Source: Phyto melanocephala (Eukaryota; Arthropoda; Insecta; Diptera; Rhinophoridae). Taken from it: DNA of 64,000 bases. The notes under the pieces were generated by a model. That model was not told the origin of the DNA. It ran no database searches and saw only the letters and a program-made list of their open reading frames with translations. The position numbers were made by a program, and so were the translations under genes. Shown here piece by piece: positions 45,331 to 57,070 of the stretch. The DNA lies in the NCBI GenBank assembly GCA_941918925.1, contig OW799234.1, positions 134,272,895-134,336,894 on the forward strand, in the 5' to 3' direction. The first letter of the stretch is position 1. Every line of letters starts with the position of its first letter.

Positions 45331-46589
45331 AATTTGATTTAAGTTATGAACCCTTATAAACTAACTTTCATTTGTTAGAAATAATCCTTATTTCTGCCAC
45401 TTCATTTCATATTTGTTTGCAAAATAAAAACAGTGAAAAAATTAACAGTCGTTTATGTGCTTGTTGGCTCTGTTTGGTGATACAAAAACGGCTTGTGTAA
45501 ACTCTAAATCGACACCAGTAAAATTTAATAATTACTCTCTGTATCGATATAAATTCATACACTTTAATTTAACATTTGTATTGTTTTAAATTTCGTTTTT
45601 TTTTAATCTAAACATTTAAAAGTAATAAAAATTCACTTCAGAGTTTTAGTTCGTTTTACAAATTCTTACAGAGTATCGGTATAAAAACCGATTGAACTTT
45701 ATATTTTAGGTATTGTGAGTTCAAAATTTCAATATTTTTTATATTCATCACTAATTTCTGTTTTTGGAATTAATTTTAAAAGTTTTATGCCACCAACTTG
45801 TAGATTGCAATTTAAAATGTACAATGAAATATTTTAATAAAGAAAAAGATTTTTAATTAATAACACATCGAAAATGTTAAATAATTTTTTAACTAAATTT
45901 TTCTGTAAATGACCTTTAAACAAAATATATTCTGTTCAACAAATGTTTGGAAAAAAATAAAACAAATTTTTTTGCTCTTTTTGCAAAATTGTTTTCAACA
46001 ATTTAATTGATGTTGCTATTGCCCCAAGGACTGCATGTTTAACTCAATTTAAAGCCACAAATAAAATACCAGACAACATAACACATTGCAATCTCTTTTA
46101 TCTTTTGTATTTTGTGTTATTTAATATACTTAGATGAAATCTTTCAATATTTAAAAAAATATAGCAATTAGCTAATGCGAGGTATATAATGCTGATGGTA
46201 CTCATAAACATTCGTACACATGAACATTTTTTCATACCTCTCCAGTTGTTTTACAAACTCTTGACATATAAGATAAAAAATAATATCTTTAATAATCTTA
46301 GCTGATTCAAAGTTCGTGCTTTTCACAAACTTTAACACAAATTCATTGTCAAGCATGTTGTGGGCAAGTTCATAGTTTTTCAATGCTACTTACTTCGCTA
46401 AGATGTATTGTCACAAAAGGGAGACATCAACAAAGTCTGAGATGTAGTAATTTAAAAAGGAATGATGGAACATAAGAATCCATTGAACAGGAGGTAATTT
46501 TCTTGCGTATTTGCTAAAATTTACGATACAGGTTATCGTTAAGTTGTCAATTACTTTTACTTACGGCCTCCTCAGAAGGGCGAGGGGCA
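45331..46589. other. AT-rich stretch, no gene accepted
   Basis: A minus-strand frame at 46168-46383 reads rather protein-like (VLKFVKSTNFESAKIIKDII) but begins at TTG with a stop shortly upstream and has no recognised family; see rejected items. Confidence 0.35.
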
Positions 46590-47560
46590 TATAAGGATAG
46601 GGTATGTGGTTAATGTTACAGTTGCGGATGGTGATAAGTTCATGAAAGTCATGCATTGTTTTGAAGAAAGACTAACTATAAAGAGAAATCCTTAATTATT
46701 CTTATGCCAACCTGGAATGGTTGTGTTAAAACAAGGATACAAAAGGCAAACAAAGCTTCTACATCAGTATATGCATTACAAAGTATGGTAACTTGCCTCA
46801 GATTTCCTTAGACGGTCAATCACGCATCTGGTTACCTGGAACGTCTCTTAAGGAACGACTAGGCGAAAATTTTACGTTGTTCAGAGAATTTCTTGCTTGG
46901 GTGTATGTTGGGCGACGAGTGTCACATCAACGCAATCAATGGTTGCATTGTTTAACTTTCTAGGAATATTCCAAATATTTACTGAGTAAATATCTCTTCA
47001 TCTTAAAATAACAAAATTGATGTCACGAAAAATTTATGTGAGTTTAGTGAGTACACAAGTACATAAATACCTTTTCGAAAACAATACAGTAATCAGGACT
47101 TTGTGTGAAAATGTTGTTGCTTTAAAAATTGCTCAATCATTTTAAAGTCTTAAAAAATAATGACATTATGCTAATACAAATAAACTAGCAATGAGGGAAT
47201 GCATTCGTAATTTCAGGCACTCTCTTGGAAAAGTCAACTGAAAATAATTAGTTAAGAGCTAAGGTTGGAAGGACAACCCAAGGTTGATAGAGGTATTAAT
47301 GCACCATTGGATTTAATCCGATTCGAACTTCCTCCGAAGGACCATTGTCATAGCTGTATGCATTCGAAAAAGGAGGAATCGGAATTTCCTAGCCTGACTG
47401 CCAAGAGAATCAGAATCATGCGCAAACCTCTCTGAGATATTTTAGGTCTGACTGCTGAGATATCTTACTGTTACGGGTGGATTAGTTAACAAAACGCCTC
47501 AAGGACTGATTCTAAGATATATTAAATCTGGCGAATGAAGTGGTTTTATCACACTACCAC
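46590..47560 (+). pseudogene. Non-LTR retrotransposon relic: RT thumb and C-terminal region
   Basis: Around 46713 the sequence reads WNGCVKTRIQKANKAS (cf. the WxxxVxxxxxKAxxAL block after the RT fingers). At about 46840-46990 SLKERLGE, RISCLGVCWA and VALFNFLGIF readings follow in different frames, matching the order SLxxRLxxLQRxxCLxITGAMRTTPTxALxxLLNxLPI of I/R1/LOA-type elements. At about 47300-47430 DHCHSCMHSKKEESEF then AKRIRIMRKPL resembles the CxxCxEExETxEHxL...RxRxLG region near the C-terminus. RNase H between them was not readable. Heavily frameshifted; the first block is clearer than the last. Confidence 0.6.
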
Positions 47561-47928
47561 AATAACCAACAAGCCAGCCACCGATACTATATAATAGATA
47601 ATTTAGTTTTTCACATTTTTTCACAAAATTTATCTACTGTTTTAATACTTAAAAATTTATATTAAAAAATTAACTATAAAAGCCTCAAAATAAAAGAAAT
47701 CACAATTAAAGTAAAAAAGTCATTTCTCAAAACAACATACTGCGCATTCGTCTTGAAAAAAAAATTGCATTGCGTTCATGTCATGTTTGACGTCTACGAA
47801 ATCCCTAACTGTGAGTTTGTTTCATAAACCGCAAGAGGCAAAGCCCATAGTTTACGTCGCAAACGAAAACTGCAAACTATTCTTATATAACAACTGAAAT
47901 TATGAGGCAGTTATCACTTCTCTTAGTA
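47561..47928. other. AT-rich stretch, nothing recognised
   Basis: No features. Confidence 0.4.
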
Positions 47929-48429
47929 AAGAGTGGCCCGATCTTGATTTTGAGGAAAACACAAACTATTTAGGAAATTATTTTCATCTTATTATGAAAC
48001 TATCGGCCAAATGGCCGACTCGACCTCGGCGGCACACCTCCATCCGGTGGCCCAAATTTTCAATGACAATGTTGATGTTCAATTGTTGGCACGATAATGA
48101 ATCGAGGTTGACTGCTGTTTTGCCAAACTATAGGGAAGTCTTCCGTTGAACGAACTTAGAAGGTATTCACAGATGTTTTCACATTTCATGCAGACCTGTT
48201 TTGATGAAATTTAAATATTTTTCACAATTCTCCCGATTATGGACGACATGCATTTTGATTTGAACGCCTATTTTCATAATAAAACTGAATAAGTTTACCG
48301 CGTTGCTCGATTTCATGGTTCAAATAGATTAAGTCTAAAATTGAGAAATGTCAAATGAAATACAAAAAAAAACTTGACGTTTAGGTGTGGTTCACATTCA
48401 ACATCGGCCCTTAAAATTTAAGCGCCCTT
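47929..48429 (-). mobile_element. TA-flanked Tc1/mariner-derived element, copy D
   Basis: TA|AAGAGTGG at the left (the TIR has a small internal deletion, joining straight to CCCGATCTTGATTTT) and TTTAAGCGCCCTT|TA at the right. CGTTTAGGTGTGGTTCACAT and AACATCGGCCCTTAAAATTT give the family's long TIR. The transposase N-terminus on the minus strand is shortened (GGACGACATGCATTTTGATT shows a deletion). Confidence 0.85.
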
Positions 48430-49540
48430 TACTAGCACCTTTATTGACCTAGTTGACCTTAAATGTTTTAATTTCATTAAACTTTTGTTTTTTTTTTTTT
48501 TGTATAATAATAAATTATTGAAAATTAGTCCTGCAAAACAACTGCTTAATTAATAGTTTGTATTGTGGTTGTCAATTATGTATTTCTGTTTGTAACTCTG
48601 GATTGAAACGTAACAAAAAAATGTTTCCTAATATGCCCAAAGATAAATGTTCATTTACATTATACTAACCTACAAACGTACATCATTTATGAATCAAATA
48701 ACAAATTGTTTCCTTAACAAATTCTGCTCTAATTGGATGACATCATTAATTAGGCATTAGGTAACAAGAAAAACTTTAATGAGAAAACAAATGTTGTGAC
48801 TCAATATAAAAAATTACTTATATATCGCCGGTCATCCTTAATTCTAGAATTTGAATTTATTTCATAACAATTCACCAATTTATTAAGATGTGTATGTAGC
48901 CACCCAAATGTATGTTGCAAATAATTGAGTACCAAGAAGAATATTTTCTGTAATGTCATTACATTTATATTGTAAAATGACACAGAAAAAGAAAAGGAAG
49001 TACAGAACAACTCCATTTGGAAGGACCCGCTTCCTGGTGCGTGTTTAAACCTTTTTTTTTAACTAAGCATCACGAATTAAAAAATATTTTGTATTTTCTT
49101 TTTTTTAGTTAGTGTAATAACGAAAAAAAGTTTCCTTTGACAATTATGTGCTAATGAGAAAAAAATTAATGTGGTTTTTTCGTGCTTTGGTTTCACTAAA
49201 TTGAATAATCCTATTCAATCTTGTTATAAAAATAAAAACCTTAATCAAACATAATAATATTACCACAGTAGATGTTTGATCAAATATTTGACAGTAAAAT
49301 ATTGTCAAGTAACATAATGGCATTTAATAATTTCCAGCAATTTTTCATTTCTCCCCTCCATGTATTTTAACACATTTCCGTTTTGTTTTTTTACTTGTCA
49401 ACAGTTATGTAGGTCTTGTTTTATCGATTGTATCTTTGTACTAATAAACGTCAAATAACAACAAATGTTAAATAAATTAAAAAATAAGTAGAATAATGTA
49501 ATGAAATACCATGGCTTTTATTTGAATGAACGACAAATAT
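48430..49540. other. AT-rich stretch, nothing recognised
   Basis: A 71-codon minus-strand frame (48801-49016) has no motif. Confidence 0.4.
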
Positions 49541-50136
49541 AACAAGTTAGAGGGCTATATTCGGCCATGCCGAATCTAAAGTACCCCTCATCTCATCAAT
49601 ATAAAATATGTAAATACATATGCATAAAAAACATACACTTATAAAAACATCCCATTGTAGAATTATAAATTGGATTTACATATGTATGTATGTTAAAAGA
49701 AGAAAAATAAATAAAGAAAGTAAAAAAAAAATAAAGACAAAAAATATATAAAAAAAGAATTGTTTGGCTCAGCTGGGATTCGATGCCACGTTCACTCTGA
49801 CCAGTATACCACGTTTGTATGTATGATGTTGTTGAGGTCGTGGTGGTTTTTCCTCATATCTCAATTGTTTATGTACCGCTTTTTCTGATTTTAAATATCG
49901 ATCTGGTTCCGAATATTTCCAATATTTTATTACTTTACGCGGGCTTCAAAAAGTTGACTTCAACATACACACGGTCAGAGGGACAGACTGACAGAGCTCA
50001 ATCGACTCCCCTATTCATAAGCTTTTAGAAAATACAAGCTACAAAATACAAGGGGTCGGAAATGAAAATTGTAGAAATTTCACACGGAATGACAAACCTT
50101 TATATACCCTCTTTCACTTGTGTGCGAAGAGTATAA
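49541..50136 (-). mobile_element. HINE-like element, full length
   Basis: In the minus sense it starts near 50136 with TATACTCTTCGCACACAAGT...GAGGGTATATAAAGG, followed by CATTCCGTGTGAAATTTC, CATTTCCGACCCCTTG, GAATAGGGGAGTCGATTGAG, GTTGAAGTCAAC, ATTGAGATATGAGG and the best-preserved tRNA-like block (49766-49812). It then has the A/T core and the 3' hairpin ATTCGGCATGGCCGAAT ending CTTGTT at 49541. The TATATAAG box is replaced by a TACTTTAG-like sequence. Confidence 0.87.
49766..49812 (-). other. tRNA-like box pair inside the HINE
   Basis: Minus strand: GTGGTATACTGGTCAGAGTG, a short AACGTG spacer, then GCATCGAATCCCAGCTGAGC. The first part resembles a tRNA D arm / A box, the second the T arm / B box (GGTTCGAATCC). 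The gap is too short for an anticodon arm. The same block is at 11701-11741 and 29650-29690. Confidence 0.45.
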
Positions 50137-50763
50137 AAAAAGTAAAATAATTTATGTTTTATGCAAAGTGTTATTTTAAGATTATCTTAGCACATTTTAT
50201 TATGAAATATTCTAGTCTTATATAATCAGCCCAAAAGTTGTGTACTGAACTAGTGTTAAGCAATCTTTTTTAAATAATGTATCAAGATGTTCGAATTAGT
50301 CTCTGAAATAGCAATTTCGAACAAGTCGGTTTCCTTCTGAACGTAACAGTGGGTATTTCTTTATTTTTAACAAAGATTCACTTAAACATATTTTTCTTTC
50401 TTTAACCATTTTATCAGTAAAATTTGTTTGGAATTTGGTGGCGGTTCTTATTCCGACATCTGATATCGAATAGCTAAGACCTGACACAAAAATATTCTAC
50501 GATAAAGTTTAGGTTTATCTTGAAAAACGGTGATAATTAGACAAACCGCTTACTATTTAGTGCGATACATATTTTAACGGAATACAAACGGCGAAATAGG
50601 TAAGAGGCATTCAAGATAAAACAGCCAATGAGGACATTTGCAATTACGTGGAAAGTTTTTATTATACCATGAAAAAGTCTTTCAGAATTAAGATGGATCG
50701 GTGTTGACAGGCTATAATACAATCAGTCTTTGACGTTAGTTTTTAAACTGCCATAATATCAGA
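50137..50763. other. Unassigned stretch with two minus-strand frames
   Basis: Frames at 50296-50487 (ends KKYPLLRSEGNRLVRNCYFRD-like; 63 codons) and 50537-50722 (61 codons) are adjacent on the minus strand and less low-complexity than most. No family recognised; possibly parts of an eroded element gene. Confidence 0.25.
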
Positions 50764-50890
50764 AGCCTTCATTCTGGAACCACATTTTGTTAATCTACAA
50801 TTCGGTTGAAAAGAAAATTGTTATCACCGTAAATGTAATTGGCCTTTGTGGCTTTATATTACGGAATTGGAATAAATAAATAAATAAATG
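50764..50890 (+). mobile_element. Probable non-LTR retrotransposon 3' tail
   Basis: GGCCTTTGTGGCTTTATATT, ACGGAATTGGAATAAATAAA then further TAAA repeats looks like the 3' UTR and simple TAAA tail of a 5'-truncated jockey/R1-type insertion. No coding sequence could be assigned upstream. Confidence 0.45.
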
Positions 50891-51789
50891 TAATTCTTAA
50901 AAACATACAATCGTAAACATTATGTTGATGTATTGGCACCTGGCAAACCAAGTGTCTTTCATATATTTAACAGGGCTACCGTGTAGTCCAGAAAATGGGT
51001 TGCAGCATACGAAACATTTGTCTTTGTAATAAAGTTTTAACATTTTTACGGGCTGCTTACTCATGTAACTTTCAACTTTAACTTGGCATCAGCGACCGAA
51101 AATAGTTTCAGCAGATTGATAAAGACGCTCTGCCCTTTTTTAAAAACTCTCAACACTGTAGGTACTTAAGCAGCTAAATGACTTGTAGAATTTCCTACTG
51201 CTTAATACATACAGATCGTTTGTTAGCATTAAAAAATTGCTCCCGTAAAATACATGTAGCAAGTCATCTGACAATATTTTAATTATAGCGGGCTCTATTT
51301 TATTCTGACAAGCTGTCTGACATCAGCTGTTGGTAAAATTTTTTTTTTATGAAAACTTTTCTTTTTTTATTTACATTTTGTGATAATCGAAACTTGAAAC
51401 AAAAACACACAAATAATAAATAATTACTCTTGCAGTTTAAGTGTGTCTACACTTTGGAGCAGCTATCATTTTTCACAAAAACCCGAATTTTTAAAATTAG
51501 ATTAAAATTAGGACACGTCATTTGTTTAAATATTAAAGTATAAAGTACTTTAACAAGTTTAATATGTTTTACATGCAATGCTTTTTAAAGAACTAACAAT
51601 ACAATAATGTAATAACTCTTTTAAAAATTCTTTTAAAAGTTTTAAAATAGTAAAATTTTAAAGTGCATTTTATACCTTATTACACCAAATATTTATTTAA
51701 ATTGTTATAAATAAAAGTATCATAATGCACGATATTATTTGTGAGTCATACCTTAACATCAAATTTTTTGCCCAAATAAATTTGAAACG
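50891..51789. other. AT-rich stretch, nothing recognised
   Basis: Probably includes the missing 5' part of the transposon whose relic follows, but no left TIR matching the 52548-52570 end was found. Confidence 0.35.
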
Positions 51790-52330
51790 GGGAGGTTAAC
51801 AATGGAGCAGTGCGTTAAGTTTGTTAAAGACTTTTAATTCGTGTACTTTGTGAGTTTTTTGCTCAGCATTACAAGGTTCAATTGACTCAATAGCTGAAGC
51901 CTGCTGACCATTTCAAGCATCGTGAATACGGCGAATGGTTGATTGAACAGACAGATGTGAATGGTGGCTTTACAAGGAAAATCATCTTCAGCGGCTAGGC
52001 ATACTTTCACCTCAGATTTGCTGCATTTGGGCAAATTAGAATTAACGAGTGCTTGTTGAAAAGCCGATGCATCCACTAACAGTGACTGTTTGATGCTGTT
52101 TATGGGATGGTGGCGTTATGGTGCCGTAATTGTTCGAAAATGAGATCAGCCCAGCGGTACCGTGAATGGTGATGACAACGGAATTTCTGTGGCAAGAAAC
52201 TACTTGCCAAACTGTGCCACTTGCCACACAGCCAACGAAACAATTGCTATTTTGCAATTAATTGGCCGCAACAATCATGTGACTTGACTACATTAGACTT
52301 TTTCTTTGAGGTAAAAAAAAAAAAACAAGA
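51790..52330 (+). pseudogene. Tc1/mariner-type transposase relic, several conserved blocks
   Basis: From 51924 the plus strand reads EYGEWLIEQTDVNGGFTRKI then IFS, matching the FxxWxLEQxxxDxxFxxKIIFSDEA block. The codons after Ser are GGC TAG where the family has Asp-Glu, so the first catalytic residue is lost. Later, in another frame, NCATCHTANETIAILQ matches DGATCHTAxxTxxLL. NWPQQSCDLTTLDFFF matches NWPPRSCDLTPLDYFLWG, which holds the last catalytic acidic residue region. Minus-strand frames over the same bases (51834-52076, 52042-52257) are shadows. A TACAGGGTGG-type end lies downstream at 52548. Confidence 0.8.
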
Positions 52331-52547
52331 AAAGAAAAAAACTCGAGCTAAAGGATAAGATAATTCGGCACAATTATATCTAGTGTCATTGAAAATATGC
52401 ACCATCGGATAGAAGTATGGCACCGAAGCCAAGCATTTGCTTATATTTTGATTCACACATAATTGTCATAGACCCTTCTATCATTATAAACAATTTTAAG
52501 ATAATTCTCTAAAAAGTTATTGTTTTGTTTACATTTAACGTCATGCA

Positions 52548-52570
52548 TTTTGTTTGGACCACCCTGTATT
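52548..52570 (-). repeat. Putative terminal repeat of the preceding transposon
   Basis: On the minus strand TACAGGGTGGTCCAAACAAA, a typical mariner/Tc1-type end sequence, lies about 220 bp beyond the transposase relic, where a 3' TIR is expected. CACAGGGTGGCCCATGTAAG at 62775 is similar. The opposite TIR was not found. Confidence 0.45.
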
Positions 52571-52583
52571 TATATGACATTTA

Positions 52584-52603
52584 TCTATATATATAAAAGT
52601 GAA

Positions 52604-52644
<41 letters not shown>

Positions 52645-53466
52645 GCTATAGACTCCGAAACTGTAAAACCGATCGGACTCAAACTTTGCCAAGTTGTTGT
52701 ACACATACCAGGGAGTGTTTATGGGTGAAAAAAAGTGGGCGGGGCCACGCCCATAAAAATTAGTTATCAGTTTTAGCTACTTGCATTTGACCGATTTTTC
52801 TGAAACTTTGCACACATATCGAGCTGTCATGACTAAATAATTTTGTGATAAGAAAAGTGGGCGGGGCCACGCCCCTAAAAAAGTTTTAATTTTGAGGTAC
52901 TTGCACTGGACCGATTTTTCTGAAACTTTGCACACATATTAAGCTGTCGTGACTTTATAATTTTGTGATTAAAAACGTGGGCGGCGCCACGCCCATAAAA
53001 AAAGCCTATAATTTTGAGGTACTTGCACCAGACCGATTTTTCTGAAACTTTGCACACATATTGACCTGTCAAGACTAAGTAATTTCGTGATTAGAAAAGT
53101 GGGCAGTGCCACGCCCATAAAAAAAAGGTATCATTTTGAGGTACTTGCACTGGACCGATTATTCTGAAACCTTGCACACATATTGAGCTGTTATGAGTTT
53201 ACAATTTCGTGATTAGAAAAGTGGGCAGGGCCACGCCCATAAAAACAATTATAATTTTGAGGTACTTGCACTGGTCTGATTCTTCTGAAACTTTTTACAC
53301 ATATTGAGCTGTTATGACTTTACAATTTCGTGGTTAGAAAAGTGGGAAATGCCACCCCAATAAAAAAAATTATAATTTTTAGGTTTTTGCACTTGATATT
53401 CAATTAAAATTCAGAATGCATTTTGATTTATTAAGGGGCGTAGCAACGCGCGCCGGGTTTGGCTAG
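52584..53466 (+). mobile_element. Non-autonomous Helitron, copy 3 (5 internal units, (GT)17)
   Basis: A|TCTATATATATAAAAGTG start, CAACGCGCGCCGGG...GGCTAG|T end. It carries the longest GT tract (52609-52642, 17 repeats) and five units of about 120 bp with GGGCGGGGCCACGCCC cores. The last two units (TGGTCTGATTCTTCTGAAAC; GTGGGAAATGCCACCCC) match copy 4 almost exactly, pointing to a recent shared source. The 65-codon minus-strand frame at 52875-53072 is a translated repeat. Confidence 0.9.
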
Positions 53467-56098
53467 TAATAAAATAAAAAACACATCAGCCGCAAAAAGC
53501 TGTAACGAAATATTAATAATGTTAAACTAATTTTTTTTTTCTTACAACTTTTACCACATACCATGACTCTATTAGATTGTCGACTATTTCAATTTTCTTT
53601 TTATCAAAACACAGCATTGATTTTACAACTTGAAAAATCTGACACAAACTATTAAAGCAAAATGTGTTACTTATAGTAATCGCAATCGCTTTAGATGTTA
53701 ATAAACTACAAAATTGGCTGAGAGGTAAAATCAAGTCAACATTGTGAATAATGGCCGTAATAAATATGTATTTTAATATAATAATATTATGGAAGTATTT
53801 AGTTTTTATCTAAGAATACACTCAAAGGACTAAATGGGATTTTCTAAAGCCCTATACCAACACGTTGAGTGTGCTAACCGTAAAGCAGCAAACTATTTAC
53901 AGCCAAACACATACATATAAATTGTTCATGCTTATGTGTATTTGTTTATGCATACGTATGTATATATGTATATAAGTGTATACGCATCCTAGTTGGCCAA
54001 ATCCTCGTAGATAATATTGCCCTTAAGACATTATCACACTTGTAACCGACTTATGTAAATGTTGTCATGGCTTTTAACAAAATTTTCTATTTTAATCCCA
54101 CACGCATAGATTAATGACACTCGTCTGTCTCTCATCAGTTTTAAAAAAAATGGTCTTGTATAAAGTCTTGTAGTCTGGTATTTTTAGTACGAAATTCAAA
54201 GCATTATAAATTTTTGTGGTTTGCTCGATTTGACATTATTTTGGTCTATCGAATTCTTCGAGTGAAATAAAAAAGTCGCTCAATAGATTTCACGAAGTGA
54301 AACCGTATACTAGGCTTGACCTTAATGACTGTTTTCGAAATGTTGTTGACGATTTGTATGGTCCTGTAACCAACCATCTATAAAGGCAACTTAAAGTCTA
54401 GGCCAACTGGGATATGTTGAATAAAATAACTATTTTCGTTTTTCTTTTTTGTCGGTTACCATTACATTAAGCTACAGCTACGTTGATGGTTAGGATAAAT
54501 TTGTTAACTCCCCTGCATAATGTATTTGTATTAACGTTTGCAGTATATATTTCTTACGACGTTATTTAGTGGTTCCATGTGCTATTAAATTGGTAAATTC
54601 ATTTTGATACTTCCTTAAAGATATTAAGCCATAGGTGTATTTAAGACAATATATATTTTAACATTTTAACATTTTGGCTTATTAAATTTAGAAAAAAGAA
54701 AAAACGACAGAAGTTTCTTTGCACTTGCATTCTCATTAAATAAAATACACAATTTCACAAATTATCACATTCTCTGTCACAAACTCCATTTCAACTAAAT
54801 TTCGAAGTTAAATTTCTACCTGCATTAGGGCAGTCAGTCATGGTTTATTTATACATAATGTAATAACGGCTGGAAGATTATTTATATCTCAGAGTTAAGA
54901 CGGGTGAACATTTGGAAAGGAATCATTTGGTTTAGCATCATATTACGACTGTTCGGTACTCGGTGATACGCTAGCAAATAATAAAAACAATAATGTAATG
55001 TTGCCGGCAATATGTTCGGTTGTATAAACGTGAATGGAAAAACAAAAGCGATATTTATATTCCAAATGTTCGCTGTCTAAACTTGGACTAGAACATCATA
55101 TATTTGCAGTTCATACGTATATTATCTCTTTGTTACCGTAAATTAATCAACAAAATGTTTTTATGAGACCTAGCAACTGACGGTTTTGGTTTATTTTTTT
55201 ATGTTTTGAGCTTTGAAGCGATGGAAATGTAAAAACAAAGACAAAATCTAATTTTAGATACAGAAAACTAGATATTATTATGCAAAGTTATACTCTATCA
55301 AAGCATCCTATAAAATATGTTTAAAAAGGACCAAAGACTACTCAGCGTTAAATGAAACGAGATACTTAAATAAGAATTAATGACGTCTATATGAAATTCT
55401 AATCACGCAATCTAAGTACTTACCGTGTAATGTATGTGTAATCTAATTATAATTCACTGATTTTAATTTTAATTATGACATAAGCGAGTTTTAAAAGTTT
55501 TTCTTTATATTTTTGCACACAATTTTGTTGTTTTTTTTTGTATATATTTTTTTCAGCTAGTTCAGATAAACTAAGAATAATTTGTTATCAAAACTGAAGA
55601 TTATGGTTGAGTTTTCGCGGGTCGCAAGATTTAAAATGAGCCAAGATGTTTCGCTCTCACAATTTTGTATGGCCAAACATGCTGGTTGAAACATTATTTT
55701 GAGCGCGAACCTTAAATGATTGCATGACCAAACATGTTGGTTGAAGAATGATTAAAGATTAATTCAAGGACTAATTAAATGACCTATAAGAAACTTGTAC
55801 CATAAAAGTTTTCTTTATACGGCGTATTATTTTATAAATACAAAATAAGGAAGAGCTCGGTTGTATCACATAGTACTACCAGATTTTGAAAAGATTTTTT
55901 TAAAACTAGTGACAAAGTAAATTTTGTTTAGGTATAAGTGCACTATGTGTTCCGCATCTTAAAAGAGAATTTAAGGTGAAATTTAAAAACACAAATCTAA
56001 ATAGAAGGTTAAACTAAAACGATCAAAATTACTAGTATGAAATTAAAATCATACCGATCGGAATGTTTAAAGGACCTAATGATCCAAAATTTCCTTAA
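53467..56098. other. AT-rich stretch, no gene recognised
   Basis: Minor items: a TATG/TATA simple-sequence patch at about 53940-53980, and an imperfect pair ATGGCCAAACATGCTGGTTG (about 55670) / ATGACCAAACATGTTGGTTG (about 55724). No element ends or coding blocks recognised. Confidence 0.4.
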
Positions 56099-57070
56099 AA
56101 CAAGTAACAGTGCTATATTCGGCCGTGTCGAATGTGATAATACCGGTCACCATCATGTACATAGGTATAATCCCACATCGTAGCTTAACCTATATTTCAT
56201 GCTATACGCTATTTTTCTTCATTATTTTCGAAGCTATACTCGATACGTAGTTAACTGCATTCTACTAGTCAAGCCCTTTCATTTGTTACCCATATTGATG
56301 GAGTTAAAAAAAATTGTTCCACCATTTTGTTTTAAACGCCATCTTGGATTTTACATTTTTAATAATTAACTGTATTCTACTGGTGACGCCCTTTAAAGAA
56401 GTTACATTTTAAAATACTAGATTTGACTTATATATAAATTTATTGTCCGCCATTTTGTAGTGGCGGCCAACATGAATTTTAATTTTTTTATGGCGCTTAA
56501 ATTGCGCTAGTCAAGTCCTTTCAGATGATACCAATATTCACTCTCTCGGTTGTCTAGAACCTGAAAAATATTGATTTAAGTTTGTAAATTTTTGGAATAT
56601 ATATTTAAAAAAAATATTGTTTTGCCTATAACTTTACCGATTAGAGCTCGCTTTATCCAAAATTTTTCTCGAATATCTCTAGAGGCATAAAATATCTGCA
56701 AATAGTAGCAAAGGTACCTATAAATTATTCTAAGGCTGAAAACTTTTAATTTTGTTGATAAAAATATGCAAAAAAACAGAGGCATTTGGGTTTATTTGCT
56801 CATATCTCAGTAAGTTATAGGAAGATTGTGCTGAATTTCAATAGCGATTTGTTCCCAGATATTTCCAAAAGATCGATATCATACTCAGATCTGAGGAATA
56901 TTGCTTCTAACAGTTGATTTCAACTAACACACGGACAGATGGGCAGACGGTCAGGGCTTAATCGACTCCTCTATTCATAAGCTTTCAGAAAATATATATT
57001 TTATGGGGTCGGAAATGAAAATTGTAGAAATTACAAACAAAACGACAAACTTAACAGGTGAAGGGTATAA
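56099..57070 (-). mobile_element. HINE-like element of the tandem-unit subfamily, full length
   Basis: In the minus sense it opens near 57070 with TTATACCCTTCACCTGTTAA, then ATTTCTACAATTTTCATTTC, CCCCATAAAATATATATTTT, GAATAGAGGAGTCGATTAAG, CCATCTGTCCGTGTG and GTTGAAATCAACTG. A region with CTCGAGAAAAATTTTGGATA-like sequence and then units with GCGCAATTTAAGCGCC-, AAAATGGCGGACAATAA- and GGCTTGACTAGTAGAATGCA-type motifs follow. It ends in the hairpin ATTCGACACGGCCGAAT and CTGTTACTTGTT at 56099. It lacks the long poly-T core of the other subfamily. Confidence 0.82.

Noticed and set aside
46168..46383. 71-codon minus-strand frame with protein-like composition
   Set aside because: It starts at TTG rather than ATG, a stop lies a few codons upstream, no family is recognised and no convincing splice sites were found. 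Cross-species conservation would be needed to revive it.
51834..52257. Two overlapping minus-strand frames with balanced composition
   Set aside because: They looked coding at first, but the plus strand reads as a Tc1/mariner transposase over the same bases, so these are shadows.
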